59,027 nucleotides of DNA, from the NCBI GenBank assembly GCA_013299105.1, contig JAAFJY010000041.1:1-59027 (forward strand), in the 5' to 3' direction. This stretch comes from Chitinophagales bacterium (GTDB taxonomy: Bacteria > Bacteroidota > Bacteroidia > Chitinophagales > Saprospiraceae). Of the stretch, positions 44,176-53,918 are shown piece after piece; position 1 is the stretch's first letter, and each line of letters opens with the position of its first letter. Below the pieces are notes generated by a model. It was not told where the DNA came from, made no database searches, and saw nothing but the letters and a program-made list of their open reading frames with translations. The translations under genes were made by a program, and so were the position numbers.

Positions 44176-45942
44176 TTATTCAGCCGTACTCTCCAAAAAC
44201 AACTCCTTCATTTGCGCATCGGCAATGGGAGAGGGGGCGTCGATCATCATGTCGCGGCCTTGGTTGTTTTTGGGGAAGGCGATGAAGTCGCGGATCGAGT
44301 TTTGGCCATTCATCACCGCGCACAAGCGGTCGAACCCAAAGGCGATGCCGCCGTGTGGTGGTGCGCCAAACTCGAAAGCACCCAACAAGAAGCCAAATTG
44401 CGCTTCAGCCTCTTCATGGGTAAAGCCCAGCAACTCGAAATTTTTCATCTGCAAGTCGCGGTCGAAAATACGGATCGAACCACCGCCGATCTCCACCCCA
44501 TTGATCACCAGGTCATAGGCATCGGCGCGCAGGTCTTTGAGCACCTGGCGGTCGTTGCTGGCCATTTTGGCCACGTCTTCTGGTTTTGGCGAGGTGAAAG
44601 GGTGGTGCATGGCGTAAAAACGCGCCGTGTCGTCGTCCCATTCCAGCAATGGGAAGTCGAGTACCCACAGTGGTTTAAACACCCCTGGGGTCATCAGGCC
44701 CAGGCGGCGGCCCATTTCCAGGCGCAGTTCACCCGTTTGTTTGCGGGTTTTTTCGTCGTCTTCTCCAGCCAGAATCAGCAGCAAGTCGCCGGGCTGGGCG
44801 TCCATTTTAGCGGCCCAGGCTTTCAGTTGGCTTTCGTCAAAAAACTTGTCAACGGAAGATTTCAGGCTGCCGTCGCTGTTGTAGCGCACATACACCAGCC
44901 CTTTGGCACCAATTTGCGGGCGTTTTACCCAATCAGTCAGCTCGTCGATGTCTTTGCGGGTCGTGCTTTCGGCCCTGCCACTTACGCAAATACCAGCTAC
45001 TAGCTCAGCACTGTCGAAAACCACAAAGCCTTTGTCCTTGGCCAAATCATTGAGCTCCACGATCGGCATCCCAAAACGCAGGTCGGGTTTGTCCGAACCA
45101 TATAAGCGCATGGCATCGTCATAAGACATGCGGGGGAAATCAGCAAACTCCAAGCCCAAGGTGTGCTTGAACAAGTGTTTGGTCAAGCCTTCAAAAGTAT
45201 TGAGGATGGCTTCGCGGTCCACGAAAGCCATTTCGCAGTCGATTTGGGTAAATTCCGGCTGGCGGTCAGCGCGCAAGTCTTCATCGCGGAAGCACTTCAC
45301 GATCTGGAAATAGCGGTCCATGCCAGCCACCATCAGGATCTGCTTGAAGGTCTGCGGCGACTGGGGCAAGGCATAAAACTGGCCTGGATTCATGCGGCTG
45401 GGTACCACAAAATCGCGGGCTCCTTCCGGGGTGCTTTTGATCAGGAAAGGCGTTTCGACCTCCACAAAATTCTGCTCACCCAGGTATTTGCGTACTTCCA
45501 AGGCCAGTTTAGAGCGGAAAATCAGGTTTTGCTGTACGGGCGCACGGCGGATATCGAGGTAACGATAGCGCATGCGCAGGTCGTCGCCGCCATCCGTTTC
45601 GTCTTCAATGGTGAAAGGAGGTACTTTTGAAGCATTGAGAATTTGTAGGGTATTGACCACCACCTCCACGTCACCTGTAGCGCGATTGGGGTTTTTGTTG
45701 CTGCGTTCGCGCACGGTTCCTTCGATTCCGATCACGAATTCACGGCCCAACTTGCGGGCTCTTTCACACAGCTCAGCATTTTCTTCCATGCTGAACACCA
45801 ATTGAGTGATGCCGTAACGGTCGCGTAGGTCCAGAAAGGTCATGGCACCAAAATCACGGGCGACTTGCACCCATCCACTGAGTTTCACTGTCTTACCAGC
45901 ATCTGCGAGGCGGAGCTCGCCACAAGAGTGAGTTCTATACAT
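44176..45942 (-). CDS. aspS: Aspartyl-tRNA synthetase
   Basis: A 588-residue protein of bacterial type. An N-terminal OB fold ([40 protein letters not shown]) leads to class II motifs: [38 protein letters not shown] and [22 protein letters not shown] insertion and motif 3 [13 protein letters not shown] complete it. It charges tRNA-Asp. It is divergent from hemA across 553 bp that hold a small foldback element and otherwise nothing recognisable. Confidence 0.97.
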   Translation of the reverse strand: MYRTHSCGELRLADAGKTVKLSGWVQVARDFGAMTFLDLRDRYGITQLVFSMEENAELCERARKLGREFVIGIEGTVRERSNKNPNRATGDVEVVVNTLQILNASKVPPFTIEDETDGGDDLRMRYRYLDIRRAPVQQNLIFRSKLALEVRKYLGEQNFVEVETPFLIKSTPEGARDFVVPSRMNPGQFYALPQSPQTFKQILMVAGMDRYFQIVKCFRDEDLRADRQPEFTQIDCEMAFVDREAILNTFEGLTKHLFKHTLGLEFADFPRMSYDDAMRLYGSDKPDLRFGMPIVELNDLAKDKGFVVFDSAELVAGICVSGRAESTTRKDIDELTDWVKRPQIGAKGLVYVRYNSDGSLKSSVDKFFDESQLKAWAAKMDAQPGDLLLILAGEDDEKTRKQTGELRLEMGRRLGLMTPGVFKPLWVLDFPLLEWDDDTARFYAMHHPFTSPKPEDVAKMASNDRQVLKDLRADAYDLVINGVEIGGGSIRIFDRDLQMKNFELLGFTHEEAEAQFGFLLGAFEFGAPPHGGIAFGFDRLCAVMNGQNSIRDFIAFPKNNQGRDMMIDAPSPIADAQMKELFLESTAE

Positions 45943-46083
45943 GCTATTGCGGTGGGGATCTTGAGGCTAAAACGAAAATGAAGGAGCAGCAGGGAAATGT
46001 CATGCCCAAAAGTAATTTTTGTCATGCAGCTTTCTCCTGATATTGTCAAATTTCGCCCTCAACATCCGATGATGTAACAAAAA

Positions 46084-46127
46084 GGTAAAACTTAGCCTGG
46101 CCGAAAGGTCAGTAGGATAAGTTTTTA
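46084..46127. repeat. Foldback element F1, small copy
   Basis: GTAAAACTTAGCCTGGCC, loop GAAA, then GGTCAGTAGGATAAGTTTTTAC. The left arm begins like the outer arm of the large element at 20524 and the right arm ends like its counterpart. It lies 140 bp upstream of aspS. The rest of 45943-46495 holds no gene that I can support. Confidence 0.6.
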
Positions 46128-46495
46128 CAATAGGTCAAAGATAGGGTAAGTGACTGAAAAGAGCGCTTCCGTCAAAAAGATAAAGCTGGGATTTTGTCAA
46201 AACGTTCCGCTTTTGCCCTGATTTTTACCTTAGTTTTTCGGAATTGCAAAAATAAAGCCTAATGGACAAATTGTGCGTATCCACTTATTTTTCGGTCAGA
46301 TTTTTGAAAGGAACGGTCAAGTGGTTTCGTATTAGCCTCAATATCAAGCAAAAGCAGAATACGCTGCCTGTTTTGAAAAAAGTCGGCTATTTAGAATTTG
46401 TCTATATAAAATCCGGTTTTGTTGTTGTTACAGTTCCGTGACATACAAAACTAAGTCGCGTTCTATTTTTGCACTGTTTCATTTGGAATACAGGT

Positions 46496-47728
46496 ATGTT
46501 GGACAGGTTCAAAATCGTTACGGTAACCCACAAGAAAGTCAGCCTGCACAGTATTAGCGAGTTTGTGGTAAAAACTTCCGATTCCGCTTCATTGCGTGTG
46601 CGTCTTGAGGATTTAAAGGGTACATTTGGTCTCAACGAGTTGCTATATCTCGCTACATGCAACCGCGTGACCTATTTTTTCCATTCAGAGCAAAGTCTTA
46701 ATCCCACTTTTCTTACCCAATTTTTGCGTCATCTCAATCCAGAGATCAGTGCAGAAATTCTTGAACGACCATTGGATTTCGTGAATGTGTTGGAAGGCAT
46801 GGATGCCATTGAGCACTTCTTCCAGGTAGCATCATCAATGGACTCAATGGTCATTGGCGAACGTCAAATTTTGGGACAACTGCGCGAAGCATATGATCAA
46901 TGCCGCGCTTGGGGTTTGGTGGGTGATAATTTGCGCCTGGCAATGGACCAAGCAGTGGTTACGGCAAAAAGTATTTATGCCAATACCCGCATCGGCGAGA
47001 AATCAGTGTCAGTGGCTTCTTTGGCCATTCAAAAACTCATGCGGTTTCATTTGCCCAAGGATGCTCGGATTCTAGTTATCGGAGCGGGCCAAACCAATAT
47101 GTTGGTGGCCAAGTTTTTGCACAAACATCACTTCGAAAACATCACTGTTTTCAATCGGACTGTAAGCAAAGCTGAGGAAATCGCTGCTATGTTCGACCTT
47201 GGCCGCGCCTTTTCTTTCGACGATTTGGCTACTTACAGTGAAGGTTTCGACGCGATGGTGGTATGTACTGGCCTGACTGATGCGGTGATTACACCAGCAT
47301 TGTACGCTCAATTGCTGCAAGGTGAGGAAGGATCAAAAATCCTAATCGACTTGGCTATCCCTCACAATATCGCTCGTTCAGTAGCTGCCGAAAATGATGT
47401 ACACTACATCGAAATCGATGGACTCCGCGCTTTGGCCCAGGAAAACATGGGTTTTCGCGAGCAGGAAGTACAATCTGCCAAGGAGATGATGGCTGAGTTC
47501 TTGCATGAATTCCCAAAAATTCATCAACAGCGCCGCCTCGAAATCGCGCTGCGACAAGTGCCCGAGGAAATCCGCGCTGTAAAGGACCGCGCCATGAACG
47601 AGGTTTTCCACAAAGAAATGGCAGGTCTGGACAATGCTACCCGTGTGCTGGTAGAGCGCATGATGGAATACATGGAGAAAAAGTGCATTGGCATTCCGAT
47701 GAAAGCAGCCAAAGAAGGAATGCTTTGA
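46496..47728 (+). CDS. hemA: Glutamyl-tRNA reductase
   Basis: 410 residues from ATG 46496; a TTG 27 bp earlier overlaps a TATTTTTG promoter box (46464-46471) and is unlikely. The active-site Cys is in YLATCNRVTYFF. IEHFFQVASSMDSMVIGERQ, then AYDQCRAWGL, ANTRIGEKSVSVASLA and the nucleotide-binding ILVIGAGQTNMLVAKFL are conserved. It reduces Glu-tRNA to glutamate semialdehyde, the first step of C5 heme synthesis. The first His-containing motif reads VTVTHKKVSL rather than the usual GxNHxxAP. No other heme gene is adjacent. Confidence 0.95.
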   Translation: MLDRFKIVTVTHKKVSLHSISEFVVKTSDSASLRVRLEDLKGTFGLNELLYLATCNRVTYFFHSEQSLNPTFLTQFLRHLNPEISAEILERPLDFVNVLEGMDAIEHFFQVASSMDSMVIGERQILGQLREAYDQCRAWGLVGDNLRLAMDQAVVTAKSIYANTRIGEKSVSVASLAIQKLMRFHLPKDARILVIGAGQTNMLVAKFLHKHHFENITVFNRTVSKAEEIAAMFDLGRAFSFDDLATYSEGFDAMVVCTGLTDAVITPALYAQLLQGEEGSKILIDLAIPHNIARSVAAENDVHYIEIDGLRALAQENMGFREQEVQSAKEMMAEFLHEFPKIHQQRRLEIALRQVPEEIRAVKDRAMNEVFHKEMAGLDNATRVLVERMMEYMEKKCIGIPMKAAKEGML

Positions 47729-47730
47729 GG

Positions 47731-47917
47731 GAGTTGAAGTGTTGAAAGTTTGAAGTGAAGCTCAAGCCTTCGATAAAATGATAAACAATCAGCAGCAGTA
47801 CGAGACCGTACTGCTGCTGATTGCTTTCTATCAAAAGGTATCTGAATGAGCATCTTTATGAATTGAAACCTGAATTCAAGATCGAAGCCCTACTCTTCAA
47901 CCTTTCAACTTTTCAAC
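47731..47917. repeat. Phased GTTGAA/TTCAAC repeats flanking the hemA terminator
   Basis: GAGTTGAAGTGTTGAAAG immediately after the hemA stop and CTTCAACCTTTCAACTTTTC at 47894-47913 face each other, with ATCGAAGCCCTA before the right block as at 34925. Confidence 0.55.
47786..47823 (+). terminator. Terminator after hemA
   Basis: CAATCAGCAGCAGTACG and CGTACTGCTGCTGATTG form a perfect 17-bp stem with a 4-base loop (AGAC), the strongest hairpin in the window. It lies 58 bp past the hemA stop. Confidence 0.85.
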
Positions 47918-47995
47918 TAACCATCAACAATATTCCTGTTTAAATTGTCATTTTCATAATACCCCATTTTTGATCACAATTAGGTAGTAAATCCA

Positions 47996-48601
47996 ATGAA
48001 AAGATTTTTTTTGCCCATTTTACTGTTTTTGGGTGCTACCTGCCTTGCTTTTGCACAAAACAACAAAGGCCAGGTCACCATCAAAGGCCAGACCTACGAC
48101 TACCTCATTGATGGTTCGGGGGACACCCTCATCATGGCTGCGCTGGGCGAAGTATCCATCTCTTCGCTTCGTTCCTTTAACTCAGAAGAGGATTACAAAA
48201 AATACCGCAAGTACCGCCGCTACGCGTATTCGGTTTACCCTTATGCGGTAGAGGCCATTCGCATTTTCAGAGAAGTAGAAGCACTGACGGATGACCTTAA
48301 AAAAGGCAAGAAACGCAAATACGTCAAACAACTCCAGGACGACTTGGAAGAGCGGTTTGAAGAACCCCTAAAAAAACTGAGCCGCACCCAAGGCATGATC
48401 CTGATCAAAATGATCGAAAGAGAAACGGGTACGCCCATGTACGGCCTGGTGAAGGACCTGCGGGGCGGATTCACGGCTACTTATTGGAGCGTTTTAGGCA
48501 GTCTTTATGGCCATCACCTCAAAGATGGCTATGTCAGAGGGAAAGATCCCATCCTTGACATCGTACTCGATGACATTAACTTGAACTACGGGCGGAAATG
48601 A
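47996..48601 (+). CDS. DUF4294 family protein
   Basis: A 201-residue protein with signal peptide (FFLPILLFLGATCLAFAQ). The mature part is highly charged: EEDYKKYRKYRRYAYSVYPY, DLKKGKKRKYVKQLQDDLEE, then FEEPLKKLSRTQGMILIKMI and TGTPMYGLVKDLRGGFTATY. This is the DUF4294 pattern, a Bacteroidota-specific periplasmic family without known function. It ends 4 bp before an M1 element. Confidence 0.85.
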   Translation: MKRFFLPILLFLGATCLAFAQNNKGQVTIKGQTYDYLIDGSGDTLIMAALGEVSISSLRSFNSEEDYKKYRKYRRYAYSVYPYAVEAIRIFREVEALTDDLKKGKKRKYVKQLQDDLEERFEEPLKKLSRTQGMILIKMIERETGTPMYGLVKDLRGGFTATYWSVLGSLYGHHLKDGYVRGKDPILDIVLDDINLNYGRK

Positions 48602-48605
48602 CTCA

Positions 48606-48769
48606 AGAGCATGTTTAAAATTCTTTGTGTGCCATAAAACGGTCCAATTCCGCCCACTCTTCGTTAGGAAAATGCTCATTATGCGCTGCATAACTCCGCT
48701 TTTCCTGCCTTGATTAGTCGAAATTTGCCTCGTTTTCCGACTACCCCCTCTAATGTTTAAACATGCTCT
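48606..48769 (-). repeat. MITE-like element M1, copy D
   Basis: 164 bp with the best-preserved ends of the family: AGAGCATGTTTAAA and TTTAAACATGCTCT. The core is in reverse orientation (CATTATGCGCTGCATAACTC). No target-site duplication is apparent in the five flanking bases (ACTCA on the left, AACTT on the right). Confidence 0.85.
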
Positions 48770-48791
48770 AACTTGGGGTAAAAATGCCCAT

Positions 48792-49313
48792 ATGAAACTT
48801 CGCCTACCCGCCGCTACTGGCCTCAATTTCAGTTTGCTTTTTTTGCTTACGCTGTTATGTGCTTGGATGATGGATTTGTTCCAGGGCGGCCTAAGCAACA
48901 ACGAAATTGTGCAGTTTGAATTCGCCTCTACTGTTGCGCAAGCACAGTTCTTTAAAACAGGGCTAAACTTTACAGCCAAAACCTCTTTTTTCAAACTCCA
49001 TCTGGCCTTGGATATGTTTTTTCTGGTCAGTTATTCCCTTTTTGCAAATGTAGGCTGTAGTTATGTCGCTACTTTCTCGAGGTGGCCCGGGCTGGGAGCC
49101 TTGCTGGCAAAATCTGCTTTGTTGGCAGGTATTTGTGACGCCATCGAAAACCTTGGCCTGGCCTGGTCCATTTACTTTTCTCCCAATGTGGTCAGTGTGG
49201 GTTTGACTTTTCTGATGGCCAGCATTAAAATGATTTGTCTGGCAGCTTGTGCCTTGTATGTCTTGTACCATTTACTGAGCAAATACTGGCCTGTATCAAT
49301 CAAGAGTACTTGA
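48792..49313 (+). CDS. Four-helix membrane protein of unknown function
   Basis: 173 residues from ATG 48792; an in-frame ATG at 48753 would start inside the M1 element. It has four hydrophobic segments: LNFSLLFLLTLLCAWMM, HLALDMFFLVSYSLFA, the LLAKSALLAGICDAIENLGL region, and VGLTFLMASIKMICLAACAL. The DAIEN motif between segments 3 and 4 is the only notable polar patch in the membrane. I do not recognise the family. Alone after the M1 copy. Confidence 0.7.
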   Translation: MKLRLPAATGLNFSLLFLLTLLCAWMMDLFQGGLSNNEIVQFEFASTVAQAQFFKTGLNFTAKTSFFKLHLALDMFFLVSYSLFANVGCSYVATFSRWPGLGALLAKSALLAGICDAIENLGLAWSIYFSPNVVSVGLTFLMASIKMICLAACALYVLYHLLSKYWPVSIKST

Positions 49314-49507
49314 ATGTAGTCAAAAATGAGACGCTAAAATACCTAATCAGAGACTCTCAGACACCCTCAACACTTGGAAAAGCCGGACCTTTGATCTGTG
49401 TGTTTCGAGCATGAGGAGATACAGAAAGACTGTTGATTGCTATCTCTCCTCAAAAAACACCTTTAAAAATCTATTTGGTTCTAATCCATTTTAGTCTGAT
49501 ATTGATG

Positions 49508-49543
49508 CAGGTGCCGATGTTATTTCGTCACCTGTATTTTTTT
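49508..49543 (+). terminator. Rho-independent terminator, plus strand
   Basis: CAGGTGCCGA pairs with TCGTCACCTG (one mismatch, 7-base loop) followed by TATTTTTTTA. The T-tract is on the plus strand, so it ends the membrane-protein transcript, and it overlaps the stop of the convergent LytT-like gene by two bases. Confidence 0.75.
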
Positions 49544-50291
49544 ATCCTCCCAACCAGGCTTTAAAATCATTTACCCTTTCACGGCTTACATATATTTCTT
49601 CCCCAAGGCTGGGGTTGGTATCTATCTTCAATCGGCCATTGAAATGTGGGTGTACCGCTTTGAGACTGCTCAAACCCAGCAAAATGCCCCGGCTGATGCG
49701 GAAGAACTGCCTGGGGTCAAGCAATTTTTCCAACTCCTCCAGGGTATGCTCGATGAAATGTTTTTTTCCAGCAGTGGTGTAGGCTTGAGTCAGTCCATCT
49801 GCTGATCGGAAGAACGCAATATCCGTAGTCGCTACAAAATTGAGTTGTTGTCCAATTTTCACCAAAAAGCGATCTTTGTAAGTTGGGGGAGAGAAGTAGC
49901 GCAACAGCTTGTTCATGTCTAAACTTGGAGTGTGATGCTGCCAGGTCTGAACTTTTTGAATAGCACGTTCCAACTCATCGGGATCAATGGGTTTGAGCAA
50001 ATAGTCGATGGCGTTGACTTTGAAAGCCTGCACTGCATAATGATCAAACGCCGTGGTGAAAATAACCGGAGACCGTAACTCGATTTGTTCAAAAATGCTG
50101 AAACTAAGGCCATCCGCAATTTGAATGTCCATGAAAATCAAATCAGGGTCAGGAAAAGTACGTAACCATTTTACCGAAGATTCTACTGAATCCAACACGT
50201 CCATGGGCTGAAGGGGATTGGGCAACTGTGCCAGCAATTTGCTGAGTTGTTTGGCCGCAGGTTTTTCATCTTCAATGATCAATACTTTCAT
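49542..50291 (-). CDS. LytTR family response regulator
   Basis: A 249-residue protein. Receiver domain: acidic pocket E7/D8, phosphoacceptor D55 in LIFMDIQIADG, the conserved Thr in VIFTTAFDHYAVQAF, and Lys in LLKPID. The C-terminal LytTR domain (about 140-245: FLVKIGQQLNFVATTDIAFF, KHFIEHTLEELEKLLDPRQF, FRISRGILLGLSSLKAVHPH) binds DNA. It starts 9 bp after the kinase stop. The pair probably controls surface or nutrient-uptake genes such as the TonB receptor upstream (inference). Confidence 0.94.
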   Translation of the reverse strand: MKVLIIEDEKPAAKQLSKLLAQLPNPLQPMDVLDSVESSVKWLRTFPDPDLIFMDIQIADGLSFSIFEQIELRSPVIFTTAFDHYAVQAFKVNAIDYLLKPIDPDELERAIQKVQTWQHHTPSLDMNKLLRYFSPPTYKDRFLVKIGQQLNFVATTDIAFFRSADGLTQAYTTAGKKHFIEHTLEELEKLLDPRQFFRISRGILLGLSSLKAVHPHFNGRLKIDTNPSLGEEIYVSRERVNDFKAWLGG

Positions 50292-50300
50292 GGGAATCGC

Positions 50301-51362
50301 TTATGCGTGGAGTGTCTCTGGTTCAGGATTCAGGAGTGGGATCGCTACGGTGAAAAATTGGGTGCTCACGATCACATGCACGGGTTTTTGGCTCAAGAGC
50401 TGGTAGCGGTCTTTGATGTTTTGCAGGCCTACTCCGGTGCTTTCCATGATCTGGTTTTTCTTTTGCAGGTTATTGCGCACGATCAAGGTCTCGGGTTCAG
50501 CAAAAACTTCAATTTTCAAAGGTTTTTCCGTTGAAATGATATTATGTTTGATTGCATTTTCAAACAACAATTGCAAAGACAAGGGCACGATGGCTTTGTT
50601 GCTGCGATCTGTCAAGTCGCCGATTTCTACTTGCAAGTTATCGCCGAAACGCTCTTTTTGCAAAAAAATGTAAGAGCGCAGGAATTCCAGCTCTTCGCCT
50701 AGCAGAATGGTTTTTGCATCGCGGCTTTCTAGCACGTAGCGGTACACTTTGCTCAGTTGTTGTACGAAACGCACCGCCTTATCGGCATCTTCTGGAATCA
50801 AATAGGTGAGGGTATTGAGGCTATTGAACAAAAAATGAGGATTGACCTGGTTGCGCAAACCCTCCAATTGCGACTCAACATAATGCCGTTCAAGGTTAGC
50901 TTTTTCGGTGACGGTTTTTTGCAATTGGTGTGCAAAAGTAGAAGCCTCATAGATTGCAATGACCAATGAACACAACAAAAAAGTGCTGATGAATTCTAAA
51001 AAGTCATTGTGAGGTACTTTTTCTTGCGCGATGAAATTGACCAGCACTGTATCAACTCCCCAATTGATGACGGTAAACATGAACAGGAAAGCCAGCAAGT
51101 TTCCTAAAAGGCGGGGCCAAATTTCTTGTTCATGTGGATACTTTACCCGCAAATGGCTGTAAAACCAGCGCATAAACAGCCAATATATGGATGTGTAAAG
51201 CATCGAAATGGGGAAACAAATGAGAAAGTAACGCCAGTCTCCAGCCATTGCGATTTCATTGAAAATCAACAAAGAAATCAGCACCGAAGCAGTGGGAATG
51301 CCCACCAGCATCAGCAGGCGGTCGTCAAAGCCACAGAGCTCTCTGAAAGTATGCTTTCTCAT
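50301..51362 (-). CDS. LytS-type sensor histidine kinase
   Basis: 353 residues from ATG 51362. Four membrane segments (PTASVLISLLIFNEIAMA, the FLICFPISMLYTSIYWLF region, LLAFLFMFTVINWG, the STFLLCSLVIAIY region) are followed by a coiled coil and the His_kinase domain: LRNQVNPHFLFNSLNTLTYL with the phosphorylated His, LSLQLLFENAIKHN as N-box and GVGLQNIKDRYQLL as G-box. No extracellular sensor domain is evident. A terminator hairpin ends only 15 bp before its ATG, so initiation likely happens at or within that hairpin. Confidence 0.93.
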   Translation of the reverse strand: MRKHTFRELCGFDDRLLMLVGIPTASVLISLLIFNEIAMAGDWRYFLICFPISMLYTSIYWLFMRWFYSHLRVKYPHEQEIWPRLLGNLLAFLFMFTVINWGVDTVLVNFIAQEKVPHNDFLEFISTFLLCSLVIAIYEASTFAHQLQKTVTEKANLERHYVESQLEGLRNQVNPHFLFNSLNTLTYLIPEDADKAVRFVQQLSKVYRYVLESRDAKTILLGEELEFLRSYIFLQKERFGDNLQVEIGDLTDRSNKAIVPLSLQLLFENAIKHNIISTEKPLKIEVFAEPETLIVRNNLQKKNQIMESTGVGLQNIKDRYQLLSQKPVHVIVSTQFFTVAIPLLNPEPETLHA

Positions 51363-51376
51363 GATTTCATAGGTAA

Positions 51377-51405
51377 GGGCCTTGTGCCAATTTTGCACAA
51401 GGCCC
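51377..51405 (-). terminator. Hairpin between the TonB receptor and the histidine kinase gene
   Basis: GGGCCTTGTGC and GCACAAGGCCC form a perfect 11-bp stem with a 7-base loop, in the 53-bp gap between the TonB receptor stop and the kinase ATG. It could end receptor transcripts partially or act on kinase translation. Confidence 0.7.
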
Positions 51406-51415
51406 AAGATAATGC

Positions 51416-53788
51416 TTAAAATTCGATCCGGTACATCACATCTGGGAAAAAGCCGATTTGGTTGATTCTGCCTACCTCACCCCGTACTTTGTTGTAGCGC
51501 ATGGCGAAAATGTTATCGTTGTTCGTGACGTTTTGGAAATCAAGGAAAAAGGTCTGAGACATTTTGCGTTTGGAACTATTGGTGCGGATGCCCATTTTGA
51601 CGTCCCAGCGCAGGTAGTTGTCCAGGCGTTGGCTGAATGCACGGCTTTCGTCCAAGATTTCGGTTTCGGCAGCGCGACTGGCCTGCAAGTTGACAGGAGT
51701 ATAAGGGCGACCTCCAGCATTGGTGACCTTGGTGTCGAAAGTAAAAAAGCGGCGCCCGCTGGCTCCTATCTTGAATTCCTTGCCCGCCAAAAAGTTGAAA
51801 ACATAGCCGCCATCGAAGGAAGTACTGCGCTCGATACCATCACTGCCTTTGTATTTGGAATCGAATACACTGATGGTGAGCAAACCGTAGTACCCTTTGC
51901 TGAAGAATTTTTCGACGGTCAGTTCTACTCCCAAATTGCGCCCTGTGCCTTTATTGACCAAGTTGCCTTTTTCAGGGAAAATGAAATCGGCCCCGGTGTT
52001 GAGCATCGAAAAACTTGTTGGTAGCGCATCTACGGGTACCCGGTCAAGGGCCTGAAAATAGGTTTCAACTTTTACCCGCCAATGATCAGCAGGCTTGTAA
52101 TCATAACCCAATACCAAGTGTTGGCTGCGGGTAAAACCCAGGTTTTGATTGCCAGGCAAGCCACTTGTTTGGTCGCGGAACAAAAACACTGGCAAGGCTT
52201 GGGTTTGGTTGTGCAAGCCATAACCCAGGTTCAAGGTGCCTTTTTTGCCAGTTTGCAAATTCAACGCCAGGCGAGGTTCCAAGGCATGGTCTTCGGTTTC
52301 GTTGAAGTATAGGCTGCGCAAACCAGCGTTCAGGGTCAGTTTTTCGGTCAGGCGGTATTGGCTTTGTAAAAAAGTCTCGGCTTGAAAAAAGCCGCCGGTG
52401 AAGTCACGTTGTTTCCACCAATCTTTGCGACCGTCGCCATCCAAGTCAGGGGTATTTTCGCGGCTTTCCACCAGGGTTTTGATTTGCTGTTGCTGCAAAA
52501 GAAAACCTGCGCGCAAAGTCAGTCGCCTGTTGATTTTATCGTTGTAAAAAGATGACCAGCGATAAGTAGTTAAGTCGTCGCCTACATTGATCACCCGCAG
52601 AGGGGTATTTTCGAGGGTCAAATTATCGGCTTCAAAAGTGGTGCCGGAGTAGGAGGTCGAAAAAACACTGCGCACATAAGCGTGCTTGTTGAGCAATACG
52701 TTGTGCTTGAGGCCCAGTACACCAAACTTGGAAGTATTGTAGGAGTCTTGGGTTGGATCGGCAAAAAAGTCGTTTTCGTCAATGTCCTTTGCCAAAAAGT
52801 CGATGTTACTGCTGGCACCAATGCCAAAGAGCGAGATTTTGCCAATTTTGGTATTGCCAAAATCCAGATTGAAGGTAAGGTCGCGGTAGCGGGGGAGGGC
52901 AGCGGTGCCCACGTTGATGCCCGCCGCAGTGGCTACTTCCACAAAAGAATGGCGATAAGCCACCACGAAGGAGCCATTTTTTTTGTTCAGTGGCCCCTCG
53001 ATCACCGCCTCCATGCCAGAAAAGGCATTGATTTGGCCCATGAATTCATAGCGAGCCTTGTTGCCCGTACGTAAATTTACATCGAATACCCCAGCCAGCG
53101 CATTGCCATATTCAGCAGGAAAAGCACTGGTCAAAAAATCAGAAGTGCCAATCAGGTTGGGATTGAGCGCCGAAACCGGGCCGCCTGTAGTGCCTAAGGT
53201 ACTGAAGTGGTTGGGATTTGGGATGGGAATGCCTTCCATGCGCCACAGGATGCCCGTAGGCGAGTTGCCACGCACGATGATGTCGTTGCGGCCATCGTTA
53301 TTGGCAGCCACTCCGGCGAAGTTGGCCACCAGTTTGGCCACGTCGTTGCGGCCACCGGAGTAGCGCAATACTTCCTCGGTATTGAAGGTACGGGCCGAGA
53401 TCGTAGCCAGCTCGTTTACGGTTTTGTCCTTATTGGTATTGCCTTTTACCACCACTTCATCAATGGTTTGGAAGGCTTCCTTGAGCTTGATGTCGAATTG
53501 CAATTCACGCCCGGCGGTCACCAGCAAGTTGGGAATGGTTTGGGGATCATAGCCCAAGTAGCTGACCTGGATGCTGTGGCGACCTACAGGCACATCTTTT
53601 AGCTCAAAATGGCCCTCGGCATCGCTTACTGTGCCGATACTTGGCTCAACGCCAAGCAAAATTATCGTTGCGCCGATCAGTGGAGTCTCTGATTGCTGGT
53701 CAATGATGCTGCCCCGAATAACAGATCGTTGGGCCTGGAGCGCTAGACTAATCAGCAATAGGAAGAAAGTAAGTGTTTGGGTTCGCAT
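51416..53788 (-). CDS. TonB-dependent outer-membrane receptor with carboxypeptidase-regulatory domain
   Basis: 790 residues from ATG 53788 with signal peptide (LTFFLLLISLALQAQ). Residues of about 20-105 are a CarboxypepD_reg domain (VIRGSIIDQQSETPLIGATI, HSIQVSYLGYDPQTI). The plug follows (DEVVVKGNTNKDKTVNELAT, NDIIVRGNSPTGILWRMEGI). The barrel ends in YRIEF with terminal Phe. No SusD-type partner is adjacent, so it is not a classic SusC. The substrate may be a siderophore, cobalamin or peptide; none is shown by the sequence. Confidence 0.92.
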   Translation of the reverse strand: MRTQTLTFFLLLISLALQAQRSVIRGSIIDQQSETPLIGATIILLGVEPSIGTVSDAEGHFELKDVPVGRHSIQVSYLGYDPQTIPNLLVTAGRELQFDIKLKEAFQTIDEVVVKGNTNKDKTVNELATISARTFNTEEVLRYSGGRNDVAKLVANFAGVAANNDGRNDIIVRGNSPTGILWRMEGIPIPNPNHFSTLGTTGGPVSALNPNLIGTSDFLTSAFPAEYGNALAGVFDVNLRTGNKARYEFMGQINAFSGMEAVIEGPLNKKNGSFVVAYRHSFVEVATAAGINVGTAALPRYRDLTFNLDFGNTKIGKISLFGIGASSNIDFLAKDIDENDFFADPTQDSYNTSKFGVLGLKHNVLLNKHAYVRSVFSTSYSGTTFEADNLTLENTPLRVINVGDDLTTYRWSSFYNDKINRRLTLRAGFLLQQQQIKTLVESRENTPDLDGDGRKDWWKQRDFTGGFFQAETFLQSQYRLTEKLTLNAGLRSLYFNETEDHALEPRLALNLQTGKKGTLNLGYGLHNQTQALPVFLFRDQTSGLPGNQNLGFTRSQHLVLGYDYKPADHWRVKVETYFQALDRVPVDALPTSFSMLNTGADFIFPEKGNLVNKGTGRNLGVELTVEKFFSKGYYGLLTISVFDSKYKGSDGIERSTSFDGGYVFNFLAGKEFKIGASGRRFFTFDTKVTNAGGRPYTPVNLQASRAAETEILDESRAFSQRLDNYLRWDVKMGIRTNSSKRKMSQTFFLDFQNVTNNDNIFAMRYNKVRGEVGRINQIGFFPDVMYRIEF

Positions 53789-53918
53789 GATTTTTTTCGA
53801 TTTGTACTGCAAATCTGCCCTTAATTGGACCTCATGGAAACGACAAAATGCTGAATGGCAAAAATGGGGGGATGAATGGGGAAATGAAGACCTTGACTTG
53901 AAACTGCTAGGCTAATTT

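Noticed and set aside
51416-53788. A SusC/SusD glycan uptake pair
   Set aside because: No SusD-like gene is adjacent; the neighbours are a two-component pair and a haloperoxidase-like gene.
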